Part shown: positions 55,336 through 63,928 of the stretch, in pieces
How the letters are laid out: the number at the start of each line of letters is the position of its first letter
Position numbering within the stretch: the first letter of the stretch is position 1
Assembly: GCF_030506285.1 (NCBI RefSeq)
Contig: NZ_CP119422.1
Coordinates: forward strand, 4,451,501-4,515,500
Direction: 5' to 3'
Origin: Catalinimonas niigatensis
GTDB taxonomy: Bacteria > Bacteroidota > Bacteroidia > Cytophagales > Cyclobacteriaceae
Length of the DNA: 64,000 nucleotides
Position numbers and translations under genes: made by a program
Notes under the pieces: model-generated
Told to the model about the DNA's origin: nothing
Database searches by the model: none
The model's input: the letters and a program-made list of their open reading frames with translations, nothing else

Positions 55336-55464
55336 TTTTGATAATTTAAGTTTAATATATGTGTTAGTTAAAAATTGGATATAACCCCCTTTTCTATCTC
55401 CAGGGATCAGACCATAAGAAATAAACAAGCTGTTCATTGAGACCTTTATTCCTTGTTAATTAAT

Positions 55465-55983
55465 TTAAAATCTATGTGAAATTCCAATACTTATAATTCC
55501 ATTTCCGATATCGGTTTTATCGTAGTGAAAACCAAATTCATTTCCCGATACAATTTTATTGTACCGTCCCACAGCTTTGTCTACATAAATACTTGATCTG
55601 ATGTTAAAAAAGCCTGATGCCACACCTAAACTGCCTAATGTAATCCAATAAGAACTCCTTAATATAGCTTCTCGATCAAAAAAAGCATACAGTGAAAATC
55701 CTGCTGAAATTAGATTTATTATTTTAGCTGTGTTTCTTGACCTCCTAAAAACATTAAAGTTTTTAGTAACGAATGAATCTTTCACTTGCATTAAAGGGAT
55801 CTGTAGTCCATAGGGACTTTCAAAACTTTGGTCACCATAGAAGTATTTAGTACTTATTAAACTATTCTTTACTTCTATCGGATGTAAGTCTTTAGTAGAT
55901 TGAGCGAGTGAGTTGGCATAAAATGCAATAATAAAGACGAGCAATAGATTAAACTTCATGATATATGAAATTAATGTTTTCAT
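55465..55983 (-). CDS. Small membrane-associated protein, unknown
   Basis: A 172-residue protein with a signal peptide or anchor (about 8-27, ending SLAQ) and a later hydrophobic segment (about 90-125), followed by a glycine-rich beta-like end. I do not recognise the family. The ATG overlaps the stop codon of the preceding lipase-like gene (ATGA), so it is translated from the same transcript. Confidence 0.6.
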   Translation of the reverse strand: MKTLISYIMKFNLLLVFIIAFYANSLAQSTKDLHPIEVKNSLISTKYFYGDQSFESPYGLQIPLMQVKDSFVTKNFNVFRRSRNTAKIINLISAGFSLYAFFDREAILRSSYWITLGSLGVASGFFNIRSSIYVDKAVGRYNKIVSGNEFGFHYDKTDIGNGIISIGISHRF

Positions 55984-56936
55984 TTGACTGTGTAGGTACG
56001 ATCCAGCCAGTCCACGATCTGCAACCAGCTTTCGCGGGGAATATTCGCATGAGTAGCGTTTTTCATGACCAGAAACTCTTTTTTATCCCCAGGGATCAGA
56101 TCATATAGTTCTCTTACTTTTTCCACGGTGAACAACTCATCCTCATCGCCGATACCCACCAAAACAGGAATGTTCATCTCTGCCGGTAACCTGAGCTTTT
56201 TGGCGTCGAGCATCAGCAGGAACCGGGGTGTATAGCGAAAATTAAACAGACTATCCTCCGTTACCGTCATCCCTTCCCGGTAATACTGGTAAACCTGATA
56301 GGAAGGACGCAGCACTGAACTGACGTATAATCGTGTTAATTCCAGAAATGAAGGTGGTTTGGATACTCCCTCTCTGCCCTCATACGCCCCAGACAGCATA
56401 ATCAAGCCTGCAATCTCGTTCGGAACTGCATTGGCCACCGAAAAGGCAGCCGCGACCCCCAGGCTGTGCCCCAACACAACCACTTCAGAAAACCCCAGAT
56501 CTTTGATATAGGCCACCGTTTCTGCCATATCCTTAATCCACCGTTCCTTGCCTGGTGTGTCTCCCCTATTGCCCGACGACAAGCCATGCCCTCGGTAATC
56601 CAGGCCAAAGGTGGTATAGCCATGCTCGGCAAATGGAATACCAGCCATTGCATACGGACCACTGTATGCAGTAATCCCATGAAGGATAAGGATGGCGATT
56701 TTTCCATGCGGAACACGATCCGGGTTCCACCTTCGCAGAAAAAGTGTCGCGCCATCAGCCGTAGTGAGCAGGTGATGTGGACCTGTAAACTCTTTTCTAA
56801 GTTCCGTCGCCCTTTCTTCGGAAATCCCGGCATGATTTGTTTTATCCGCAACCGGGTAACAGGCTACAATGTATGCCGCACTAACCAGAGCAAGTACGAT
56901 GAAAAGTAAAGCTTTAATAATATTTATAAAGTTCAT
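55980..56936 (-). CDS. Alpha/beta hydrolase, lysophospholipase/monoacylglycerol lipase-like
   Basis: A 318-residue hydrolase with an N-terminal membrane anchor or signal (about 5-27), HGITAYSGPY oxyanion region, LDYRGHGLSSG, nucleophile serine in VLGHSLGVAAA, and GDEDELF and KNATHANIPRES for the acid and histidine. It matches the serine aminopeptidase S33/monoacylglycerol-lipase group. It would hydrolyse an acylglycerol or lysophospholipid. The next gene overlaps its stop codon. Confidence 0.86.
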   Translation of the reverse strand: MNFINIIKALLFIVLALVSAAYIVACYPVADKTNHAGISEERATELRKEFTGPHHLLTTADGATLFLRRWNPDRVPHGKIAILILHGITAYSGPYAMAGIPFAEHGYTTFGLDYRGHGLSSGNRGDTPGKERWIKDMAETVAYIKDLGFSEVVVLGHSLGVAAAFSVANAVPNEIAGLIMLSGAYEGREGVSKPPSFLELTRLYVSSVLRPSYQVYQYYREGMTVTEDSLFNFRYTPRFLLMLDAKKLRLPAEMNIPVLVGIGDEDELFTVEKVRELYDLIPGDKKEFLVMKNATHANIPRESWLQIVDWLDRTYTVK

Positions 56937-56946
56937 ATTTTCGGAT

Positions 56947-57188
56947 TTAATGAAGTTTGTTCATATGATCGACCGCTGTCGTCATAATTTCTGACTCAAC
57001 AGTGGCTTCTCCATTGAGATGGATGACGGCACCATTTTCAATTCGTTGAGTAAATCTGTAAGACGTTTGGTATACATTTCTAATGAACCCTCCTCTTTTT
57101 TTGGCTATTTTCCACCAGGCATAACCTAGTAGAGCCTATGGCCATTTCCATCAGGACTGTTTGGGACTTAATGTTATCGATAGTTAAA
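56947..57188 (-). pseudogene. Unidentified coding remnant
   Basis: The minus-strand frame ending at 56947 reads ALLGYAWWKIAKKRGG and IENGAVIHLNGEATVESE, ending MNKLH. A second frame upstream (QFDLTIDNIKSQ) may be its frameshifted N-terminal continuation. No start or recognised domain is present. Confidence 0.35.
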
Positions 57189-57204
57189 TCAAATTGCTTC
57201 AACG

Positions 57205-58205
57205 CTACATTTCCACAAGCATTTTACCCATATTTTTGCCCGCAAAAATCTCTATAAATGCCTTTGGAATATTGTCGAAACCCCTTCTTATTGTTTCGTC
57301 ATATTGAATCTTGTTTTCCTGAAGCCATTCACTAAGTTGCTCAACAGTTTCAGTAAACTCATTAGTATGATCGAGTACTGAAAATCCTTGCATCTTGGCT
57401 CTTTTTTCTACCAAAATACCCTCTAAACGCATTCCATTTGGGATTCTTTCTTTATTGTAATTAGATATTGCCCCACAATTAACAATTCTTGCAAATTCAT
57501 TGATATGATGCATGATTGTATCAAGAATCTTTCCTCCAACATTATCAAAATAAATATCGATACCATTTGGACATTTTTCCGATATCTCCCGATTCATATC
57601 TTTCGAGATTTTATAATTAATACCGGCATCAAAACCAAAATCTTGAATCAGGTGATTTATTTTCTCATCAGATCCTGCTATCCTACTACACGACAGCCGT
57701 TTATTTTTCCTATTTGCCCCACAATACTTCCTACAGCCCCAGCGACTCCGGATACGAGTAAGGTTTCACCTTTTTTAGGAGTTCCAATTTTTTTTAAAGC
57801 TAAGTAAGCAGTAAGTCCTGTCAGACCTAGCACTCCCAAATAAGCGGAAAGCGGAATATCTTTATAAGTATTCATTAATTTGTTTAAACCGTTTCCCGAA
57901 TGGCTTTGGAATTGTTTCCAAGACAGCATTCCACTAATGTGTTCTCCGTTGTTATACTCATCGTTTTTTGATTCTACAACCTCTGCAATAATCATGGAGA
58001 TCAGTGGCTCATTTAGTTTAAAGGGTTCTATGAAAGAATCTGCTTCTTTCATCCTTCCCCTGAGATAGGGATCTACCGATACATATTTCGTTTTTAACAG
58101 AATCTCTCCATTCTTAATACTAGGATATTCTTCTTCTTTAAACTCGAAACTTTCCTTTTTTGGTTTTCCTATTGGCCGTTTTCCTAATGTGATTACTCTA
58201 TTCAT
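57205..58205 (-). pseudogene. MDR-family NADP-dependent oxidoreductase (quinone reductase/curcumin reductase type), single frameshift
   Basis: The N-terminal frame (57678-58205) reads the CurA/PTGR-like start (GKPKKESFEFKEEEYP, VSVDPYLRGRM, TAYLALKKIGTPKKGETLLVSGVAGAVGSIVGQIGK) and ends at a TAG after GCRVVG. The other frame continues with IAGSDEKINHLIQDFGFDAG and the rest (YFDNVGGKILDTIMHHINEFARI, ending GKNMGKMLVEM). Inserting one base at about 57683 would restore a 333-residue enzyme. Either a real mutation or a sequencing error explains this. Confidence 0.8.
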
Positions 58206-58235
58206 TGTTATAGTTGTTATGACAATTGCTTGTTT

Positions 58236-58464
58236 TTAGTAGGACATACGATTCGTATCAGAATCAACCAGGGGCCATAACAAGAGCTGAAAAACCAGTT
58301 TCGGCCCCATTTTTTCTTTGGCCATTTGGGCAACTACTGTGGACATGTTTCCTCCTAAACTGTTTCCTGCAACTGCTAATCGAGAACCATCTACTCCGAT
58401 AGCACTTCCATTTTCAGAAACCCATTTCGTTGCTGCATAGGCTTGATTGTTGAATTTTCTATAC
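58236..58464 (-). pseudogene. HSL/Aes-type alpha/beta hydrolase fragment
   Basis: The frame reads YAATKWVSENGSAIGVDGSRL and AVAGNSLGGNMS with the nucleophile G-N-S-L-G-G, then KLVFQLLLWPLVDSD, the central core of hormone-sensitive-lipase type esterases. Both ends are missing and it begins directly after the stop of the neighbouring reductase gene, so it is a fragment. Confidence 0.65.
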
Positions 58465-58468
58465 CCTA

Positions 58469-60112
58469 TTAACTAACAGTCATTTTCAATTCGGCTAAAT
58501 ATCGATGGACCTGGCTAATCGCCATGGAACCTTCCCCCACCGCAGAAGCAACACGTTTTACAGATCCTTTCCTGACATCGCCTACAGCGAAAAACCCTGG
58601 AATGCTCCCCTCCAAAAATTGTGGTTTCCTTTGTTCGAATATGGAGCATGGAGTCATCTCCGCTTCACTAACATCGGCACCTGTATGAATAAAACCCTGA
58701 TCATCCATCGCTACAATTCCATGCAACCACTCTGTACAGGGCTTTGCACCGATAAAGTTGAATAAGTTGGTTATTGCAATAATTTGGGTTTTTCCGTCGG
58801 TATCCAGCACCAAATACTGCAAGTGGTGCGCACCATTCAGTTGGACCACATTACTGTTTTTGTGAACCATGATATTGGGTGAAGAATAAATTCTTTGGAC
58901 CAGGTAATCGCTCATTTTGTCACCGAGATCATTCCCACGGATGATCACATGTACTTCAGCGGCGTGATCGGCCAAAAACAATGCAGCCTGACCTGCTGAA
59001 TTTCCGCCTCCAACCACACCAACCAATTCGTTTTTACAAGCCGAGGCATTCATTCCTGTGGCGGAATAAAAAACACCACGTCCTTCAAATGCTTCAAGGT
59101 TGTCGACAGGAAGTCTTCTATATTCGGCACCAGTGGCAGCAATAATGGATTTTGCCTTAATATGTTTTTCATTTGACGCGCATAGGGTAAAGTATTCGCC
59201 ATTGTATTCAACTTTTTCTGCTTTGTGCGGAATGGATATAGTACACCCAAATTTCTGCGCTTGGAAATAAGCCCTATTTGCCAGGTCATGTCCGGAAATA
59301 CCTGATGGAAACCCTAGATAGTTTTCAATTTTTGTACTTTTTCCGGCCTGGCCGCCGGGGGCATTGCCATCTATAGTCACTACGCTTAATCCTTCTGAAG
59401 CGGCATAAACACTAGCCGCCAATCCGGAAGGACCTGCCCCGACTACCAACACATCAAAGATCGTATCTTCAAAATCCATTAATACACCTGTTAATCTCGC
59501 CAGTTCAGCAATCGTGGGATTTTTATAAATTTCACCTGACATATTGATAATAATCGGCAAATCCGTATAACTAAGATTAAAGCTCACCAGTAGTTCCTTG
59601 GCTTCAATGGATACATCGATGTTAAGAAACGAGTGCCAAATGTGGTTTTTATCCATGAAATCACGAAGGATATAGGTCTCTTTGGATTTTTCGGAGCCGA
59701 TCACTTTTATTCCTCCACTTAACTCTTTTAGCATGACCTCTTGCCTCAGAAGAAATGCACTTAAAAGGACATCGCTTATGCCGCTGTGTTTGGATATAAT
59801 TTCTTTCAGGATATCAGGCTTTATGCGCAACACACTTGCTCCTTTGGATGCATACGCACTAAATGGTATACTCCTATTTGACAACATACTGCTGTCGCCG
59901 GTAAACTCATTGATACGATGTATTGCCAAAATATGATTGTCATCATTTGCATCCTTCATATATATTTCTCCATCCAAAACGACATAAAAATCATAGGCAC
60001 TGTCGCCAACTTGAAAAAGTACAGTCTCCTGTTCAAAGGTTATAACAGTACCAAATTCCTTAAGGGTATTGATTTGTTTTTGGGTCAAAACCGGAAATCT
60101 TGGATCACTCAT
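58469..60112 (-). CDS. Cyclic-nucleotide-binding/FAD-dependent disulfide-reductase-like fusion, lacking the Cys pair
   Basis: A 547-residue protein. The N-terminal 1-130 residues form a CRP-like cyclic-nucleotide-binding domain (GDSAYDFYVVLDGEI, FTGDSSML), 140-215 a thioredoxin-like region, and 220-545 an FAD/NAD(P)H reductase domain with VLVVGAGPSGLAA, GGQAGKS, and VGVVGGGNSAGQAA. The place where thioredoxin reductases have a CxxC pair reads SATGMNASAC (350-359): only C359 remains. It may thus have lost disulfide reductase activity or act on another substrate, with a nucleotide-responsive input. It is flanked by a glutaredoxin fragment, which fits a redox role. Confidence 0.85.
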   Translation of the reverse strand: MSDPRFPVLTQKQINTLKEFGTVITFEQETVLFQVGDSAYDFYVVLDGEIYMKDANDDNHILAIHRINEFTGDSSMLSNRSIPFSAYASKGASVLRIKPDILKEIISKHSGISDVLLSAFLLRQEVMLKELSGGIKVIGSEKSKETYILRDFMDKNHIWHSFLNIDVSIEAKELLVSFNLSYTDLPIIINMSGEIYKNPTIAELARLTGVLMDFEDTIFDVLVVGAGPSGLAASVYAASEGLSVVTIDGNAPGGQAGKSTKIENYLGFPSGISGHDLANRAYFQAQKFGCTISIPHKAEKVEYNGEYFTLCASNEKHIKAKSIIAATGAEYRRLPVDNLEAFEGRGVFYSATGMNASACKNELVGVVGGGNSAGQAALFLADHAAEVHVIIRGNDLGDKMSDYLVQRIYSSPNIMVHKNSNVVQLNGAHHLQYLVLDTDGKTQIIAITNLFNFIGAKPCTEWLHGIVAMDDQGFIHTGADVSEAEMTPCSIFEQRKPQFLEGSIPGFFAVGDVRKGSVKRVASAVGEGSMAISQVHRYLAELKMTVS

Positions 60113-60168
60113 TGTGTAGTTCTTTTGTTATTAAAAATTGAATTATTGTTTATCAGAATTTCTATCAT

Positions 60169-60355
60169 CATTCATCGCTATTATGCTTTTTTAAGAATTC
60201 ATTGAGCTGTGGTATGGTCGGGTTTTTAATAAATTGGTACCGACCATTACCATTGAGAACTTCAACTTTCCATCATATATCGCTCATACCCGGGCATTTG
60301 CTTCGGCATGGGTTTCCACATTAAAATCATCAAATGCTATCCACTTGCTTTGCAT
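60169..60355 (-). pseudogene. Glutaredoxin duplicate fragment
   Basis: The frame resembles the gene at 60945 from its residue 29: MQSKWIAFDDFNVETHAEAN, then a TGA, then AIYDGKLK. After a frameshift it continues with NPTIPQLNEFLKKHN. The N-terminal CPKS active site is missing. It is a broken partial duplicate of the intact gene 590 bases away. Confidence 0.78.
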
Positions 60356-60359
60356 AACT

Positions 60360-60725
60360 TTAAACCACTTTATCTGCTTTGCCAATCCAGCCCAAATGTG
60401 TATGCTTAAAATGATCTGGATACTTAAGTCCGTAACCTAAAGTTCTGTCCATGCCACTGTGGCCAAAAAGCACCAGTCCAGCCAGCATCCATTCCTGGCT
60501 AGCCAGCAACAGTCCGGCAAGGCCCACCACAATGGCTATCCCCTGATGGTGAAAAAGGTTGTAAAGCAAAGCACCAGTTTTATTGTTTAGCAGATACCCC
60601 AGCATACTCAGATCAGGGGCGAGCAGCAGTACCAGGTACACCCACCATGCATATCCCAGATATAGACTCAGGATATAGCAAAGGATAAGTTTGGCAAATT
60701 CTTCAAGGGCAATAAATGTTTTCAT
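60360..60725 (-). CDS. DUF4260 membrane protein
   Basis: A 121-residue protein with several hydrophobic helices and the family pattern LEEFAKLILCYILSLYLGYAWW, LAPDLSMLGYLLN, YNLFHHQ, FGHSGMDRTLGYGLKY. DUF4260 members are small membrane proteins of unknown function. It lies five bases from the glutaredoxin remnant. Confidence 0.85.
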   Translation of the reverse strand: MKTFIALEEFAKLILCYILSLYLGYAWWVYLVLLLAPDLSMLGYLLNNKTGALLYNLFHHQGIAIVVGLAGLLLASQEWMLAGLVLFGHSGMDRTLGYGLKYPDHFKHTHLGWIGKADKVV

Positions 60726-60823
60726 AGTAGTTATTATAAATGAGGATATGCTGAAAATTGAGGTTGAAATGCTTTAAACGGAAGATCACCTCATTGTTCA
60801 CACCTTTTCTTATTTTTTAGTCA

Positions 60824-60944
60824 AATTGAATCTTATCTTCCTTAAGCCATTCACCAAGCTGCTCAATAGCTTCGGTTGAATTCTTATGATGGACAAGCAC
60901 TAAACATCCCTGCACCTTAGCTATTTATTCTATTTACATACCCT
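60824..60944 (-). pseudogene. MDR oxidoreductase duplicate fragment
   Basis: The minus strand reads AKVQGCLVLVHHKNSTEAIEQL and GEWLKEDKIQFD, with stop codons just upstream. It aligns with AKMQGFSVLDHTNEFTETVEQL and SEWLQENKIQYD of the frameshifted reductase at 57205. It is a residual partial duplicate of that gene. Confidence 0.65.
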
Positions 60945-61199
60945 CTAATCTATATTGTGCTTTTTCAGGAATTCATTGAGCTGGGGTATGGTAGGGTTTT
61001 TAATAAAATCATCAGCTATTATGACTGTTGGGAATTTAAGTTTTCCGTCATATAGTGCTCGTATCCTGGCATCTGCTTCAGCATTGGTTTCTACATTAAA
61101 ATCATCAAACTCTATCCATTTGCTTTGCAGGTAATTGCGCAGGGCAGATGACTTGGGACACCAATCGGTGCCGTATAACTGTAATTTTGGTTCAGACAT
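60945..61199 (-). CDS. Glutaredoxin/mycoredoxin-like protein
   Basis: An 84-residue thioredoxin-fold protein starting SEPKLQLYGTDWCPKSSALRNYL. The active site CPKS (about 14-17) has a single active cysteine, the monothiol glutaredoxin or mycoredoxin pattern. The cis-proline region (KFPTVIIAD) is present. It probably reduces mixed disulfides with a low-molecular-weight thiol. Its ATG overlaps the antiporter stop by several bases, so the two are translationally linked. A broken copy lies at 60169. Confidence 0.88.
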   Translation of the reverse strand: MSEPKLQLYGTDWCPKSSALRNYLQSKWIEFDDFNVETNAEADARIRALYDGKLKFPTVIIADDFIKNPTIPQLNEFLKKHNID

Positions 61200-62373
61200 G
61201 TTTAGTTTTCAGTTTTTCAAAGAGTGGATATATTTTTTCAGCACTGGTGACGACGAATGGCGTTACCGACATCAGGATGATAGATACAGCGAGAAAAATT
61301 TGATAGTTGTTGGCACTGATCAATTCATATTGCAATCCGCTTTGGGCAAGCACAAAAGAAAACTCCCCGATTTGCGCAATGGAGAATCCTACGGCGAGTG
61401 CTGTTTTCCATTCCAAACCCATCACTTTGACGGCAAGTATTCCGGCAGCGGCTTTTACGGCAAAGGCAAATAATGTCCAGAACACAATCCAGCCAAAATC
61501 GGTCATGAATATCTCATAGTTGAGCAGCATGCCCATAGAAATGAAGAAAAAACTCATAAACACATACCTGAAAGGCAAAAAGCAGGATATGGCCATGTGG
61601 TTATAATCGGTTTCGGCAATAATCAAACCTGCGATGAAAGCACCTAAAGCCAGGGACAGCCCCAGCTGTTCAGTCACTAAAGCAATACCGGTAACGATAA
61701 AGACTAAAGCAATTAAAAACACCTCCTGACTCTGTACTTTCATGACCGTTTTTAAAAGATACGGAATTACAAAACGAGCCAGTGAGTAAGCAATACCGCC
61801 CATCAATACCAACTTGGCTAGCAACCAACCCAATGATGTCAGTAAATCATCGCCTACACCCGCAATAATCGGTGTGAATAGCATTAAGGGTACAATCATG
61901 ATATCCTGAAAGAGCAATACTGCGAGTATGAATTTACCGTGGGGTGTAGCTATTTTGTTGGAATCCTGCAATGTTTTGATCACAATAGCGGTGCTGCTGA
62001 GCGCATATAAAAATCCCCAGAATACGCTTTCTTCCCAGCTAGGCCGCATCACAAGCCAGATAAGTACAGAGGTAAGCGCAATGGTAAAGAACACCTGGGC
62101 ACTACCACCCCCTAACACATATCTTTGAATCTTTTTCAGGTTGGTAAATGAAAATTCCAGACCAATGGTAAACAGAAGCAGTATAATGCCTATTTCTGCG
62201 TATACTTCTACCTCTTCCATGTTGGCAAAAAGATTAGACGTATTGGGGCTGAGTAAAACTCCGGTAATCAAATATCCGATGATGAATCTGATGTTAAGAA
62301 ATCTACATATGATGATGACCGCCGTGGCGACACCAAAAATGGCAAAGATGTTTATAAGAATGTGGTGCTGCAT
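61192..62373 (-). CDS. Cation/proton antiporter (KefB/CPA2 type, membrane domain only)
   Basis: A 393-residue transporter with about 11-12 hydrophobic segments. The start (IFGVATAVIIICRFLNIRFIIGYLITGVLLSP) and the conserved stretch SSTAIVIKTLQDSN are typical of the CPA2 Na+/H+ or K+/H+ exchangers. The C-terminal TrkA-N regulatory domain of KefB is absent, so this is the short type. The gene starts 10 bases after the YjdI stop and overlaps the glutaredoxin start; operon with redox genes may point to glutathione- or thiol-linked ion control. Confidence 0.88.
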   Translation of the reverse strand: MQHHILINIFAIFGVATAVIIICRFLNIRFIIGYLITGVLLSPNTSNLFANMEEVEVYAEIGIILLLFTIGLEFSFTNLKKIQRYVLGGGSAQVFFTIALTSVLIWLVMRPSWEESVFWGFLYALSSTAIVIKTLQDSNKIATPHGKFILAVLLFQDIMIVPLMLFTPIIAGVGDDLLTSLGWLLAKLVLMGGIAYSLARFVIPYLLKTVMKVQSQEVFLIALVFIVTGIALVTEQLGLSLALGAFIAGLIIAETDYNHMAISCFLPFRYVFMSFFFISMGMLLNYEIFMTDFGWIVFWTLFAFAVKAAAGILAVKVMGLEWKTALAVGFSIAQIGEFSFVLAQSGLQYELISANNYQIFLAVSIILMSVTPFVVTSAEKIYPLFEKLKTKHV

Positions 62374-62382
62374 AAGGTTTGA

Positions 62383-62595
62383 CTATGATTCCCGATAACT
62401 CAATGCTCCGGATGGACAAATATCAATTTGACGCTTTAATTCCTCCTCAGAGGCATTTTCAGGCCTGATCCACGGTTTAGCCTTGGGGTCATATACTTTT
62501 GGCAGCGTTCTGACGCAGACACCGGAGTGGATACATTTATTTGGTTTCCAGATAATGGTCAGTTTGTTTTTCTGGTATTCTTTAATAACTTCCAT
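62383..62595 (-). CDS. YjdI-type small 4Fe-4S/mono-cluster protein
   Basis: A 70-residue protein with the YjdI fold: TIIWKPNKCIHSGVCVRTLPKVYDP and a final IDICPSGALSYRE. Cysteine motifs CIHSGVC and CPSGAL fit the iron-sulfur-binding family of E. coli YjdI, of uncertain role. Standing next to the GNAT gene is the same order as yjdI-yjdJ in E. coli. Confidence 0.9.
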   Translation of the reverse strand: MEVIKEYQKNKLTIIWKPNKCIHSGVCVRTLPKVYDPKAKPWIRPENASEEELKRQIDICPSGALSYRES

Positions 62596-62604
62596 GGTTA
62601 CTGA

Positions 62605-62889
62605 TTATGATTTTAATACATCCTTTATGTCTTCCATCTTTTTAAACATCGCTGCTGCAAACGGGCATAGGGGAATAATTTTTATGTTTCTTTCTCTAGC
62701 CATTTCCACAATTTTATAAAGCATTTGCTTACCTACACCTTTACCAAAATATGCTGACTCAACTTCTGTATGGTCTATGATAATCAATGCTGTTCCTGCG
62801 ATGGAATAAGTCATCATTCCTGCACGTTTTTGATCTTCGCGTGCCATGGCAAAGCCTTTGGAGCCCTTTTCTTTTAATAGTAGTTCCAT
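62605..62889 (-). CDS. GNAT-type N-acetyltransferase (YjdJ-like)
   Basis: A 94-residue small acetyltransferase with the GNAT acetyl-CoA motif ESAYFGKGVGKQMLYKIVE (V/GxGxG/A pattern at about 45-63). The protein starts with a beta-hairpin typical of YjdJ members. The YjdI gene is nine bases downstream. The acceptor is unknown. Confidence 0.88.
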   Translation of the reverse strand: MELLLKEKGSKGFAMAREDQKRAGMMTYSIAGTALIIIDHTEVESAYFGKGVGKQMLYKIVEMARERNIKIIPLCPFAAAMFKKMEDIKDVLKS

Positions 62890-62908
62890 AATTTCTTAAT
62901 TAAAGTCT

Positions 62909-63928
62909 TTATACTGATTGCTTGATAAGTGGAATAACCTTAGTGCCGATCAATTCAATGGACTGTAACAATTGCTGGTGCGATAATCCTGCATTATCCA
63001 TTTGAAAGGTAAATCGGTCCACACCGCCAAGCGCTTGGCTATGGCTTAGTAATTTTTCGGCAACCCGTTCAGGCCCACCCACCACCAGTACGCCTTCAGG
63101 GGCGATCAAAGCAGTGAATTGCGTATGGGTCACCGGTGGCCATCCACGCTCTTTACCTAATTTTGTCCACAGCTCGGCATAGCCCGGATAATAATCGGCA
63201 ATAGCCTGCTCATCGGTTTCGGCTACATAACCGGGTGAATGCAGCCCCACCTTTAATTGTTCTGGTGTAAATCCAGCGCGTCGGCCTGCTTCACGGTATA
63301 AGTCTACCAAGGGACGAAAGCGAGCAGTTTCTCCACCAATCACAGCTACCATCAGCGGTAAACCTAAAGAGCCTGCGCGTACAAATGATTCGGGAGTGCC
63401 ACCCACTCCCACCCATATCGGTAGTTTTTGCTGCAGCGCTCTTGGGTAAACTGCTAGCTGATGCATGGCGGGCCTGAATTTGCCAGACCAGGTGACAAAT
63501 TCCTGCTCGCGTACCTGTAGCAGTAAATTCAGTTTCTCGGCAAAAAGCGCATCATAGTCTTTTAAATTAAAACCAAAAAGCGGGAAGGCTTCAATGGCTG
63601 AGCCACGCCCGACGACCAGTTCTGCGCGTCCCTTTGAAATAAGATCAAGGGTGGCAAAACGCTGATATACCCGCACAGGGTCATCGGTACTTAATACCTT
63701 AACAGCACTGTTCAGACGAATCCGTTGAGTCCGGGCAGCTGCCGCAGAGAGGATTACTGCCGGGGCAGAATCCAAAAATTCTTTTTTATGGTGCTCTCCG
63801 ATACCAAAAACATCCAGGCCCGCTTCATCGGCTGTAGAAATTCTATCCAGTAACTGTCCCATAGCATCGGCACTACTAAGGCTACTTCCGTACATGGCCG
63901 ATGCAAAACTATCTATGCCTATTTCCAT
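62909..63928 (-). CDS. LLM-class flavin-dependent oxidoreductase
   Basis: Beginning at the internal ATG at 63928 (MEIGIDSFAS, the usual family start) gives a 339-residue luciferase-like monooxygenase fold; an upstream ATG at 63961 adds 11 residues of no apparent family relation. Key pieces are FGIGEHHKKEF, VRVYQRFATLDLISKGRAELVVGRGSA and GVGGTPESFVRAG. The class uses reduced flavin (often F420 or FMN) to oxidise small substrates. It starts the minus-strand gene group with YjdJ/YjdI; it may not be co-regulated with the antiporter. Confidence 0.88.
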   Translation of the reverse strand: MEIGIDSFASAMYGSSLSSADAMGQLLDRISTADEAGLDVFGIGEHHKKEFLDSAPAVILSAAAARTQRIRLNSAVKVLSTDDPVRVYQRFATLDLISKGRAELVVGRGSAIEAFPLFGFNLKDYDALFAEKLNLLLQVREQEFVTWSGKFRPAMHQLAVYPRALQQKLPIWVGVGGTPESFVRAGSLGLPLMVAVIGGETARFRPLVDLYREAGRRAGFTPEQLKVGLHSPGYVAETDEQAIADYYPGYAELWTKLGKERGWPPVTHTQFTALIAPEGVLVVGGPERVAEKLLSHSQALGGVDRFTFQMDNAGLSHQQLLQSIELIGTKVIPLIKQSV

